A DNA stretch of 64,000 nucleotides from Tilletia caries (GCA_032718865.1 JALUTQ010000001.1:1674001-1738000), one strand, 5' to 3'. Positions 23,201-34,528 are shown, numbered from the stretch's first letter. The notes: generated by a model not told the origin, from the sequence alone. A program made the numbers and translations.

Positions 23201-26175
23201 TTTCTAATCTACCGACCATACCCAGCAGGCGCAACGTGTACACCTTCGCCAAGCGATGTTGATCCTCCGTGAGCGTGAGAGTGCCGGCGTGTCCCGGTCG
23301 ACACAGAAGCTTGACTTTACCATTGGGAAGGTTGAGCTCAACGGAAAGCTCGTCGTCAGGCGCCTCCGCGGAGGTGAGTAGCAGCAACGGCGCGACCGAC
23401 CCCTGGATAGCAGCCGTATCGATGGAGTCGAAAGGGATCATCGTGATTCGGAACGTGCGCGTCTCGATCGCTGTTTGCTCGGTAGCGAAAAGCTTCGCGA
23501 CTGGACGTGGAAGGTTGTGTCTCTTCAGCAGACGAACCTCGCCTTCGTCGTCCTTGACCTCGATCACCTCCGAGGCGATCCGTTCAGGCTTCCGTGGAAG
23601 CAGGCCTACATGCAACGTATCGCGGGGGTTGTCAGTGATACTCAAGCTGCGGTAACGAATCATTCGGTACGAAGTGCTCACGATTGTCAAGCTCTCGGAT
23701 TTTGAATAGCTGTTTGCAAGCATTGAATGCAGCCTCCTGACGAGCTGCCTTCTTCGACAGCTGCCACTCCGAACGTACCTCGCGCAGCTGACGCAAACAA
23801 TACAACAGAGTCGAAGAGCGATTAGTCAAAGCTCATCATTTAAAGCGCGGCGGTAAGGAACACTGAACGAGGCTCACCTTCGATTTAGCGGGCATCTGTA
23901 GCGTGCACCGAAGGACAGAATTGGGTCCCGTCTCGTCTTCCTCCAGGCTGATGGCAATGCTTGCTGGGGTGTATTCGTCCTTCGGCAACGCTTGCACGTA
24001 CCAGTTGAGCAGCTGGTAAGCCACTACTATCAGTCACCGTGGTAGGACAATGTCGATTGATACTGGAAATCAGACAATGTACTCACCGACATGGCATCTT
24101 TATGCTCGATCTTCGCACCAGTTTCTTCCGAATTGATGGTCTCCGTCCAGTTCGGCACGAACTCCGCCTGCCCATCACTCCAAACATCAGAAACCAGCCG
24201 ATCCTCCGTCAAGCCCTGCAGCCAATCCTTCATATCCTGCTCCATCCCCCGACAATGCTCAATAAGCTTAGCATCCCGTACCGACCCGCCCTCACACATC
24301 ATATAGATCGTACTCCCCCGCTCCCTTGCCCTCCCGCGACTCTGGATCGTCTGGATCGCCGTCTCGGGCAGGTCGAAGCGGATGACGAAGTTGCACGCGG
24401 GGACGTCGAGTCCTTCCTCGACTACGCTGGTGGCGATTAGCAGGTGCGTGTCCCCCCGGCGGAAGTTTCGTAGGACGGACTCTTGGGACTTCCAGCCGAG
24501 ACCTTGCGGGCCGGTGTGGCCGACGAGTGCTTCGACTGAGATGTGGGTCAGGCTGGGGTTGGAGGAGATGTATGCGGCGAGAGCGTGGACTGTGGCCTTC
24601 TCCTTGGCAAAGATCTGAAATATAAAGAGGAACCCATAGCGTCAGTCGGTGTCCCCCCCATCCCGTTCGCAGGCTTCGTCGTCGTCGTAGGAGACTCACG
24701 ATTCCTCTTCTGTCCTCTGACGCAGCGAAGATGTCCAGAAGCAGTCGGACCAGCCTCGCCACTTTCGGACTAACGCGCTCCTCCACTACTTCCGCATGTC
24801 GCTCCCTCGCCGTCTTCAACATCCCCTTCAGCTCCGCATGCTCCGTCGTACTCCTCTTCAACTTTTTAATCTTCCACTCCAGCGAGCTCGTCTTCTCAAC
24901 TGCCGCATTCCACGACCGCTTCAGGTGCTCTCGTTCCTCCTTGCTGAGGCCTTGGAGCGTTTGGAGAGTGGCTACGTCCGGAACGCCGTCGCTGACGGCT
25001 CCTTCGAGAATATGGTCGCACAGTGCCGGACCGAGAGAAGGACCGAGTCGTTCCAGTCGTTGAATGAGGCCGTCCTGCTTCTTACCCTTCCGAAGCTCGT
25101 CAATGATCTCTTGACACATCGGACTGTAGAAGGGAGCTTCGGGAGGGGAGTACTTGACAAGCTCCGTCTTGGCCTTGAAGGTCGCTTTGGCGAGAGAGCT
25201 CCAACCTTCCATGGGGACCGTGAAGATTCGGGCGTCCATGGTGATCTCGAGCTTCTGGGCCGCTTCGGCGAACCGCGGGCTTTTGGACGAAATCGGACTG
25301 GCGGTCATCCCGAAGATCTTCGGCTTGTGCCCGGTATGAGTGTGATAGCTGCCAGAAGACTTGGAAAAGTTAGAGCAGCCTGAGGTTAGATCTCTGAGGG
25401 TGGAGAGGGACTCACTGGCTTGTCATAATTCGCGCATACACATCGTCCTTCGTAGCATGGTGGACCTCGTCAAAGATCAGCAAATTCAAGTCATCGAAGC
25501 TCAAAAAACTGTGCGCGAGGGCGTCCTTGACGATCTGCGCCGTACAGACTAGCACGTCGGCCTCGGAGAGCAGCTTCGACCATTCTTCCTCGTTCCATTT
25601 GTCGATGTTGAGCTTTCAAGAACAGAATGGCAGAGGTTGTGTAAGCATGGCTTTCCATCTCGCATTTTAAACGGTTTGTTTCTACTCACTTCCCCGTACA
25701 GCTTCTCGACTCTCAAATGGCTGTTCACATTGATATCTACGGGCAGAGAAGCCTGTCCAGCGTCAGCCGAATCAAGACCTTCCATCTCACGAGACTCTAA
25801 CGCACTCACAGTCGCCTTGTTGATGAACGAGCGGGACATGATGAACGACCATGACCGAGATCCGCTTCCGCTCCCCCAACGCCCGACGCCGACTTTCCTC
25901 CTCCAGCATCCAGCGCAGGAGAAGGACAGCCACGAGCGTCTTGCCAGTCCCCGTATCCGCGCACGCAATCACATTCTCCGTCTTGGCTCGTTCGAAGAGT
26001 TGTTGCTGAATTCAGGTTTACATGGGGAAAAAAAAAATGGGAGATCAACACAAACCTGCACGGGTCAGTATAGTAGTCGATGGTTTGGGCGAATGCGTGT
26101 CCCGGGCAGGAGGGACGGGAGACTGACCTGGTACAGACGGGGCTCTACTCCTACGGCAGTAGAGCTAGCCGTCAT
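20215..26175 (-). CDS. DCL1: Dicer-like ribonuclease III
   Basis: Cuts long dsRNA into siRNAs. Twenty exons: 26175-26128, 26005-25810, 25736-25690, 25612-25416, 25348-24700, 24614-24087, 24012-23878, 23787-23682, 23605-22745, 22647-22456, 22380-22301, 22222-22141, 22085-21842, 21741-21600, 21524-21390, 21305-21246, 21172-20851, 20767-20600, 20516-20484, 20396-20215; 1468 residues in one frame. Domains: helicase with TGTGKT (about 34-39) and DEVH (145-148); helicase C with VVEEGLDVPACNFVIRFDLP and QSRGRAR (about 380-555); dimerisation domain DUF283 (about 556-636); a 350-residue platform/PAZ-position region without clear PAZ; RNase IIIa (EFIGDSVLKL; LADIVEAILG); RNase IIIb (YERLETLGDALLDFLV; LADIVESLLG). 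Both acidic metal-binding sets are present. The last 90 residues do not clearly form a dsRBD. The gene symbol is generic. Confidence 0.93.
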
Positions 26176-26590
26176 CTTGGGGGCACAGGCAGGGAGTGGG
26201 CTCTGCACAGGAATGAATGGGCTTCGGTGTCGTGCGTTGCCTGACCCTTGCTCGCTCTCGACTGTCTCGAGACCAAAGCGTGAACAAAGGGAAGAGAACA
26301 AAGGGAGGATCCATCACGCCGCGCATCACGGCGAAATTTTCTCATCTCGTTGGCCTTCTCTCGTTCGCGCGTGAACAGAAGCAGCAAAGGAAGCAGGAAG
26401 CAGGGAGGACGGGTGCGAATGAAAATGCTTTATGTATGTACGCTCGTAGATGCGTAGACGCTGAGATGGAATTATATAGACAGTTTCAAGGTGAGGGAGG
26501 GGCGGAAGGGACCGTTCCGAATATGCATGCAGAGCTGACTTGCGGAAGATAGAACGTCGCAGCGAGAGGGAAAGAAGGCACCACAGACGC

Positions 26591-26630
26591 CCCTGCCCTG
26601 CCCTGCCCTGCCCTGCCCTGCCCTGCCCTG
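26591..26630. repeat. (CCCTG)8 pentanucleotide microsatellite
   Basis: Eight perfect CCCTG units just 3' of the HEM4 stop codon (26646), so probably in its 3' UTR. Confidence 0.9.
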
Positions 26631-26645
26631 CCCAGTCCATTACCA

Positions 26646-26944
26646 TCAATCCCCATCCTCCAACCCCCCACCAACCCCATCCAAAACAGCCCCCCCAGGA
26701 ACACACCCGCCCAACCCATGCGCCTCCAAAGTCCACCCAGCCCCCTCCCCGCCCTCCCCCGCCTCAAACGCAAAAATAGCAAGCCGGAGCTCCTCAGGAC
26801 TCGGTTTGGCCGCGATCACGTCCACGCGTACGCCTTCGTGGCCCAAGTTCTCGATGATCCAGCGGGCTGTCGTTGGGCCGAGGGTGGCGATGCGCGGGTA
26901 GAGAGGCGGTGGTGGCGGTGGTGGGGCTGAGTTGCCCGGTGTCG

Positions 26945-26975
<31 letters not shown>

Positions 26976-29027
26976 GATTCGGAGACCGTTCGTTGACGCA
27001 ACTGGGCTCTCAGCTCGCGACTCCCCACCCCGAGCAACCCCATCTCCAACACGGACCGTGTCCTCATTCCCTCCCGCCGGCGGCAACCACGCCTGCCTCC
27101 TCAACGTCTCCAGCGCATACTTCACCCCACTCGGCGAAAAGAAGACAAGCCAATCAGGCCTCACACCAGCCAAAGAAGGCGCATGCTGTTGCAGCGTGCT
27201 CCCGCTCAGAGTACTGCCGCCGCTGGCCCCGATGCTCAGTCTCCGCAGGTCCAAGCGCGGGGAGGGCATCGCGCTGCCGGCGGGACTGGGGGTGAAGGCG
27301 CTCGGTGAGGCGATAATGTTGCTCATGGAGAGGTTGAGCGGTTCGGGGCGGGAGGACCAACCTGTTGAGGACGCGCGTTCCCTTACGTCGGAAGAATGTA
27401 CCGACGCCGACGTCTCGCCGGGCCCACTCTCTCGCTCCCCACCACTACCACCAGCGAACGACGAAGCCCGATCACGAACGACCGACCCGTCCCCCACTGA
27501 CGCCGACGCCGACGCCGACGATTCCCGACTGGCATCATCCCCCACCGCAAGCTGGCCCATCTGCTGCTGCTGCTGCGCAGCAGCAGCCCGATCAGCCTCC
27601 AACTGCCACTCCCTCGCATTCCTTGCCGCCCTGCGCGCCGCCGCAATGGCGCGTACCTGCTGTCGCCCCTGTAACCTCGCAATCTCCTCGGCGGAGAGGG
27701 TAGCGGTGCCCATGGCCCAGCCGTCCCGCGTCTCCGATGCGGGCGCGGGTGCATCCCCGACGACTGTGCTCGCTGAGGTCGAAGCTGTGAGCGAGCTCGA
27801 GCCCGAGCCCGAAGCCGAGGCTGAAGCTGAAGCGGAAGTCGAAGCCCATGACCCACTAGGTCGCCGACTGGAACGACTACTGCTCCTCCTGCTGAGGGCA
27901 ATACCGCGTGCCCTCGCCAGGAGGGAGAACAGCGAGTCCACATTGGCGCTGAAGTGCGGGTCTACGCCGGTCTCGTACACGCGCATGGTCTCGAATGGGA
28001 TCGGGTGCGGTTTCGCTGTGGAGAGGATGTGGGGCAGGTTCGGCAGGGCTTTGTCGCCCTGTAGGACGAGGAGTGGGTTGGAGATTGCGTAGGCCTGTGG
28101 TCGGAGCGAGGAAGTCGATTCTCCTTTTGTCCCGTCAGTGTTTTCTTCGCCGTCATCATCGCCTGGCTGGCAATCGAAGAAGTTGAGGATGAATCGGCCG
28201 AGCATGTCTGCGGTCCCTGTGCTTTTGCCGCCGAGAATGACTTTAGGCTTGATGGGATTGGACGCAGCGGCGACGGAAGCAGACGAAACTTTCGACCCGA
28301 GCGGCGGACCGATGACGATCTTCTTAAGCGCGGTGGAAGTAGCCGGACCGACAGCGAAGAAGGGGATCCGACTCCATACGGTGGTAGTCCTGGGCAAGCG
28401 CAACTCGTTCGGTCTGCGCTCGAAGTCCAGGCGCTCGTACTCGCACACGGTCTGATGGGTGATAGAGACGAGCGCCTCTGCCCAGGCCTGTACGGCGCGT
28501 TGTGAGGTACATACGACGCCTGCCCACTGGCGATTGAGGAAGGCGCCGACGAGCGGGGACTGGTTGCAGCTGACGGAGGCGAGGACGGGGATGGAGCTCA
28601 CTGTGAACTCGGTAGTCTCGATCGTCGGTCTCCGGGGAGGCACAGCGGACGATGCTCTGGAGCGGGAGGAGGAGGAGGAGGAGGCTGCTGCTGTGGTGGT
28701 GGGGGACGGGGGAGCGCTGGACTGGCTATCTGCGGAGTCGGCTATGCTGAGTGCGTCGTCTTCGAGGTTGCTGTTGTTGTGGGTGAGGATGTGGAGGTGG
28801 TGGGTGGTGAGCATGGGGTTGGAGGGTGGTGGTCTTGGCTTCCTGGAGGGGAGGCCGCTTGATGTGAGAGCGACGGGTGCGAGCGGTGTTGATGTTCCTG
28901 ACTCGAGGGCGGAGACGGGGAAGGAGGGGAGGCAGAAGGGACCGAAGGCGTCGTGCCAGGGGTCTGTGCCCTGGGAGGACGGCACGGGGCTGCGGAAGAG
29001 GACGACGGAGAGCAGCTTGAGCGGCAT
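26646..29027 (-). CDS. HEM4: Uroporphyrinogen-III synthase with long Ser-rich inserts
   Basis: Fourth enzyme of heme biosynthesis: cyclises hydroxymethylbilane to uroporphyrinogen III in the cytosol. A single 793-residue exon. Family motifs are spread out: WAGVVCTSQRAVQAW (about 165-180), FFAVGPATSTALKK, VILGGKSTGTADML, PIPFETMRVYETG (about 340), then DWLVFFSPSGVKYALETL (about 620) and RIATLGPTTARWIIENLG with VDVIAAKPSPEEL (about 705-735). The usual enzyme is about 260-300 residues; here roughly 240 low-complexity residues (Ser/Ala-rich, about 377-620) separate the two halves and another Gly/Thr/Pro-rich insert (poly-Thr) comes later. No intron is needed. Active-site residues are not well conserved in this family, so activity rests on overall motif order. 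Confidence 0.88.
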
Positions 29028-29358
29028 CGCTTTCTTGTTCTGCAGTGTGCAGCGTGGAGCGTGATGTGATGGTTGCGCTGATGGGAAGCTGTGTTGCGCG
29101 ATGAGAAAATGTGCACAGACGTTGTTTGCTCAGACGACCAGCCGACGCACTGTGGATGAGCGATGAGCAGTAGCCAGCGTTCAGGGATTGCGTTGGAGCG
29201 CGCAGAGCAGATCGCTGGCTGGGGACGCGACGCTATCGACAACCGTGACTGTGCGAGCGAAGTGAGTAGTGAGTGAGTCACGCAGGTCCAAGGGCGAGCG
29301 AGCGAGTGAGTGAGTGAGTGAGGGAGTGGTGTTGGGATGTGCTCTCCTATGGATGCGG

Positions 29359-29426
29359 TATGGAACGCCGTTTCGGCCACCTCATCAACAACCACGATCA
29401 ACAACCAACGACCATCGACCATGAGC
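29359..29426 (+). repeat. Left 68-bp terminal inverted repeat
   Basis: Begins TATGGAACGCCGTTTCGGCC and ends CCATCGACCATGAGC; 67 of 68 bases match the reverse complement of 35009-35076 (difference C versus T at base 25). It contains an ATG at 29360 opening a frame MERRFGHLINNHDQQ that runs 38 codons into a GTGAGT donor at 29474. Confidence 0.93.
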
Positions 29427-30057
29427 CCAAGCGAGAAGGAACAGCCAGCAGGGATCAGTCTCGATCACAAGCAGTGAGTATGAGCTCTTGCTCCTCCCTC
29501 TCCGCTGCACCAGCGACGCCCCAAGCTCGAGTTCCAAGACTGATCCTCGATGGCCCTCTTGTACAGACTACAGATTGATCACCAGACACATTTTGCAGAA
29601 TGAAATGCACGGCCTGCGCGGTGGAGAGCAGCGCATCTCAGTCTCTGCCTTGAAGACGACGCGCTGGTCCCCTATGCTTCTCCGGCGCGCTGGTCCTCTA
29701 TGCTCTATGCTTCTCCTTCATAGCTGACGCATCTTTCTTGCCTCCCACCACATTCTTCTGCAATCGCCTACCCTTTACCACCCTTCTGACCACTCTTCCC
29801 TCGACCCTGCTGCTGGTACGGCTCATCGTTCTTCTTCACGGTCCTCTTCTCCCTCTGCTTCACGTCCTCCATTGCTGCTCACTCGTCAGCCTGTCCGTCG
29901 GCCGCGTCCATCTCAACTCTCAAGTCAACATCAGGTGAATCTTGTTTGTTCTGTGTGTCCCTTACCTTACAGACTCACCGTGCCCCACTAACACTCACTA
30001 CTCTCTCCGCCTGTATTCTAGCCTCTGCAGGCTGCAACAGGTAGCTTCCTCGTCAAA

Positions 30058-32675
30058 ATGAGCACCAGGTACAGCAACGACAATGAATACGATGATATTG
30101 CTAATCTCATGACGTCTGGACACAGCGACGTGAGTATATCCTCTAACCTCCCCCCACCTCATGCTGTTCACCATGCCACAATGCTGGAGTCTCTTATTCA
30201 CTTACGCACACAACCCATTTTCAATCTCAGAATTCTTTCCAAAGCGGCAACGACATGCGAGGGTCTCGGTACGAACGCTCTTCTCCTCTGCCTCGTCGCG
30301 ACACGCACAGTTCATGCATGGGATGCGAGTCCCTCACGAGGGAGGTGGATTCCTTGCGTACAACTGTCGTCACCCTTGTCTCTCGGATTGAGACTCTAGA
30401 ACAGACCTCTCAACTGTTTCCACAGAGTGAGCGAGAGATGGGAAAGTCTGGTGAGTATCTATGGACTGTGTTCTGCGAATGAGTAAGTCTTATGTGTTCT
30501 TATAGCAACCTCTACATCCCTGTAGCAGTGCGCAGTTTGTCTCCTGGTGGTCTCGGGTACGCCGACTCACGTCCGCGCGTGGGGTCTTCCTCGTCTTACG
30601 GGCAGATGGGTGCCGGATCTTCGCGTCTTGGATTCATTGCACCACGCCCAGTTTCTACCAGCGCTGCAGCTAGTTTGTCTGCCCGTCTGCATAAATCTAC
30701 AGGCGGCATACGCACCGCAGCAGCCAAAGCGTCAGCATCAAGCTCTCCCTCAGTGCCATCGTTCAAAGACACCGTTAACCTCACTGACGGCGTCACTCTC
30801 GTCAAAGATCGACGACTTCTGGACCAGTCGATTGCTTCTCACACTGCCAATCGAGTGTTCAAAGATATCACGGAGCGGGAGAGACTTCAGGCATTTCCTG
30901 TCATCGGGAAAGGCTTCAATGCCGTACAAGTGTACAATGCCATCATCGAAGCCTTTCGCAAACAGAATCACGACCTAGTACGCGACGGTCAGAAGGGCTA
31001 CGAGTGAGTCTACACTTCCGCACAGCGTTTACAGCTGTTGCCTCTTGACAACACTATGATCGTCATTGCTCAGTATGTCATTCTCTATCTCCATCGTCTT
31101 CAGATTCTGTCGCCTGTTGAATCATTCCGCTCGATTGCAGACCCTCCGGTCTGATCCACCCAGTATTGCACTCACGGGAGTCGAGCTGGCCACAGAATAC
31201 AAACGAAACAAGTGCTTCATTGTCGTGCGTTCAGACAAGAAATTCGACAAGTACGACCCACTCCTCCATCAGCTCCTCGGTACCTCTGTGGACGACGACA
31301 GTCCTTTCGAATCGGCCGATGATAGCGACATCGACTTACCAGATATCACTCAAAGCGACCGCGCCTGGAAGAAGTGCGCGTTTTTGCAAGGAGCTCATCG
31401 GTATCAAAGAGCACGCGGCTCACGAATATGAATGTGGTATAGAATGGAAGACTCAAAAGGTTTGTGCCTCGTGAGACTTCACATATTGATCTTATGGCTA
31501 GTGCTGATCATGACTTCTCTCTTTTTCTCAATCAAGGATCTTCGCAAAGAACTTGAAGACCTCCGCAAGCAACGTGTCGCCGTGAAGGAGGAAGCAGAGA
31601 CGGCAGCCGCGGCTTTGAACGAAGCAAACTCTCTTCCCAAAGGTTCTGTTTCCCTGCAGCCTCCCGCCGGTAGCTGCGCGTGTGGCGAGGCGGATGCGGG
31701 TGAGGTACGTGGTCGCCCCTTTCATTCAATGTGATATTCGTTCTGTTCATGATCTTCTTTTGCATTACAGATGGTGGGTTGTGACGGAGCAGACTGCGAA
31801 GTCTGGCGCCATAAGAATTGCACCGAAGCTTTCCAGGGTTGGACCAGTCCCGAGAACGACTGGTACTGCTCTTTTGGCTGTCTCAAAAGAGTCTCTTCAG
31901 CCGCGCATGTTGTGAACATTCTACCACTATACTAAAAGGTGAGACCAGTCTCAACCCAAGTGTCATGGATGATGCATATATCCAACACTCCCTCTCATCA
32001 TCATGACCCTTTGGTCTGAGACGCGAGACCCCATAGGACTAGGGGTGAGACTCTTTCGGCCCGGAGTACCCGGAGCACGTGCTGTGGAAAACCCGACAAG
32101 CACCCGACAAGAAAATGGTCGGAAAAGAAGTCTGGAGATACCGGGAATCGAACTCACGACAGAGTCGATCAGACTCTTAATCTGTTGTGAACATTCTACC
32201 ACTATACTAAAAGGTGAGACCAGTCTCAACCCAAGTGTCATGGATGATGCATATATCCAACACTCCCTCTCATCATCATGACCCTTTGGTCTGAGACGCG
32301 AGACCCCATAGGACTAGGGGTGAGACTCTTTCGGCCCGGAGTACCCGGCGCACGTGCTGTGGAAAACCCGACAAGCACCCGACAAGAAAATGGTCGGAAA
32401 AGAAGTCTGGAGATACCGGGAATCGAACTCACGACAGAGTCGATCAGACTCTTAATCTGTTGTGAACATTCTACCACTATACTAAAAGGTGAGACCAGTC
32501 TCAACCCAAGTGTCATGGATGATGCATATATCCAACAGCGCATACCACGTCTGACGTTCTCCCCACGTCTGCTACTGATGCTGATGTGCCGCAGGCGACG
32601 AAGAGTCCCACCAAGCGAGCAAGCAGTTCCAACGCCCCTGCACAGCGATCAAGTACTCGTGTGCGCCGAACCTGA
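30058..32675 (+). pseudogene. Broken zinc-finger/PHD gene of the TIR element
   Basis: Exons 30058-30129, 30231-30450, 30526-31003, 31074-31459 (or from 31104), 31537-31704 and 31771 onward. The product would have a coiled-coil-like segment with CMGC, a middle region (VFKDITERERLQAFPVIGKG), a C2HC-like finger (CAFCKELIGIKEHAAHEYEC), a Glu/Lys/Ala coiled coil and a PHD finger (CACG, CDGADC, HKNC, WYCSFGC). Two lesions: a T5 run at 31381-31385 puts the finger out of frame (one T fewer restores it and makes exon 4 end in the right phase), and an LTR element inserted after 31907 adds nine foreign residues and a stop at 31933. The frame resumes exactly after the duplicated target at 32543 and ends at TGA 32673-32675. 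Role unknown; its pairing with an integrase suggests an accessory DNA- or chromatin-binding factor. Confidence 0.75.
31908..32537 (-). mobile_element. Tandem miniature LTR element (TRIM-like), three LTRs
   Basis: Three 80-bp LTRs (31908-31987, 32183-32262, 32458-32537), each TGTTG...CAACA, alternate with two 195-bp internal parts, giving a 275-bp period. The two full units differ by about one base (near 32070/32345). A 5-bp target duplication GCGCA flanks the whole (31903-31907 and 32538-32542). Read on the minus strand, a polypurine tract GATGATGAGAGGGAG directly precedes the downstream LTR, fitting a non-autonomous LTR retroelement. There is no coding capacity. A tRNA-like segment spans each LTR/internal border (A box TAGTATAGTGG in the LTR, B box GTTCGATTCC in the internal part). 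No canonical TGG primer-binding site follows the LTR. A tRNA-derived SINE tandem is the alternative reading. Confidence 0.8.
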
Positions 32676-32728
32676 CGTGAGTGAAGTTTGGGTTGTTCTT
32701 CTGATTTGTCATAATGCCGAGCAATCTA

Positions 32729-34528
32729 CTAGATAAGGTCATTGATAGCATCCAACACATCTAGGTATGCGGTCAAGCCAAAATCTGCGGGAGGGGGAAA
32801 CGGCGGATAAGGGAGGAGGAGTCGAAGAGCCGCGTGGGTGCTGGGCTCATTCAGCACCGGAGGAACCCACTCGCTGATTCGGTCGACGCGCACATGGGGT
32901 TGCTCGCCCTGTCTCTCAGATCGCCATCCGTCTAGACCGTAATCCTCCCAGCCCTCAATGTCGAGTCCAACCTCCTGCATAGCTGCCCTCTCCGCCATAT
33001 CGAGTAACCCAACATCGTAGCCGCGTCGAGCAGCGTCCCATGCCCCTTCAGAAATGAATATGTGTTCAGAGTCAGTGTGTCTGTTCTCTGATGTGTAACG
33101 ATTCGCTCTGACAGTACTAACCTTGGAGAAACATCTGTTCGGGTGTCTGATTACCCAGGCCCGGTGTCCGCATCTTGTGATTGTTCCACATGCGAACGAA
33201 GTGCTCGAGGGCGCCATTCAGCTGCGGGAGAAAGACGAAGTGCAGAGCCCACAGATGCACATCGCAATCAACGTCTAGGACTCTCATCTCCTCCAGGTGT
33301 TCAAACCATGCTCTGTATTTTTTGGTCGTCCATTTCTGTACGTCGACCCACAGACGCTCAATCCTCTGATTTCGCGTAGAGGGACCTTGAATGAAAGACC
33401 CTCGACCGAAACCTACACGGCCCAAGTGTGAGGGTTGAGAAGTTCAAGTGTGATCAATGACAATTGTAAGGACAGACGACGGTGTGTGAACAGCAGATAC
33501 GCACCTCGGTATTCTTCCATCAACTTAAGAACACCCATGTTCTCCCCGCCATGGTCTCCTCGTACCCTGCTGGGCCATCCGCGAGCTTGAACGGCCTCGA
33601 GGAAGAGAGCTGCGACAGTGTTGGCTCGATTGTTGCTACTTGCGCGCAAGAAAGTAACGAGCCTGGACTTCCCGTCGATCGCTCCATGTATAACAATATT
33701 CCACTTCATAAGTTTGTGGTGGCCGTCCACGTGCCACAAGGAATTTACGAAAGGCACGTAGTACTGCCGACGTTTGAGGTGCCGCGCCCATCGGGGATTC
33801 TGTGAGATAGGGTCCGTAGCCTGCACGATTCGCCGCAGACGTGCCCGGCTGATCCTCAGTCCTTGACTGCGCAGAGCACCCCACGTGCCTCGCTCGCCGA
33901 CGTCCTCACTGTGCATTGTCTGTAGCTGGGTTATGATCTGAGAGGAGTGAAGTGGAGAGTTGGAGTCAGACCTAACCATAAAACAGGTCACAGGAGTCGT
34001 CCTGCGCATCAATCACCAAGACTCGCTACTCACGCTGCTCAACTCCTCATCGGACAAGTCTCGATCATTCCACCGTTGCAGGTCCAGCTCGACCCTGCGC
34101 CTGCGCAAAGTCCGCTCCGAACACCCTAGAAATAGGGCGCTATCTTTGTCCGAGAAGCCGAGCTCGAGAAGCTCGATCAGAAGATCGACGGGCAAATGAA
34201 TCTTCATCTGTCCGGCCTCCGTCCTAACCCATTCGCGAGAGGCAGTGGCAGCGTCCTCTTCTATGTGTCCCGCGCGTTTGATTTCGTGCAAGCGTGCCTC
34301 GAGACAGAGGATGGGCTGAACGATAGCATCAAAGACTCGTGGGTGGATTTTGTTGGCCATGAGATGCAATGACACCAACAGCTCCTCGACTGACAGCATA
34401 TGTGTCAGGAGCGCAGTCTCCGAGTGTATCGCGCTGCCGATAAATGAGGTGATGGGGCCGAGGAGGGCGTAGATATCCAGTCGCAGCTCAGCAATCTCTG
34501 CGGCATCCATCGAAGAGGGAGGAGACAT
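32729..34528 (-). CDS. DD34E integrase/transposase of the TIR element
   Basis: Likely strand-transfer enzyme of the surrounding element. Exons 34528-34034, 33937-33505, 33412-33122 and 33045-32729 give 511 intact residues. Seen: an N-terminal helical part, a helix-turn-helix (LLIELLELGFSDKDSALFLG then CSERTLRRRR), a linker (GTWGALRSQGLRISRARLRR), then the RNase-H-like core: NSLWHVDGHHKLMKW with the first Asp, AIDGKSR, RVRGDHGGEN with the second Asp, and NQRIERLW with the Glu exactly 34 residues after that Asp. The C-terminal part (HFVFLPQLNGALEHFVRMWN, LGNQTPEQMFLQG) matches the 'integrase core domain' proteins found in basidiomycetes and fishes. The start at 34528 is the first solid ATG; leader exons reaching the right terminal repeat are possible. 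Confidence 0.88.

Noticed and set aside
25549..25968. Alternative Dicer reading ...FINKATV without shifting frame
   Set aside because: It loses the helicase segment VPLVHQQ. Using the acceptor CCCGTAG at 25737 joins both conserved parts in phase.
26932..28092. 386-residue antisense frame
   Set aside because: Shadow of the HEM4 coding strand, composed of low-complexity sequence from its repeats.
29318..29578. A stand-alone 86-residue gene beginning in the left TIR
   Set aside because: The frame crosses a strong splice donor and the same start peptide recurs in the right TIR, so it fits better as a leader exon than as a separate gene.
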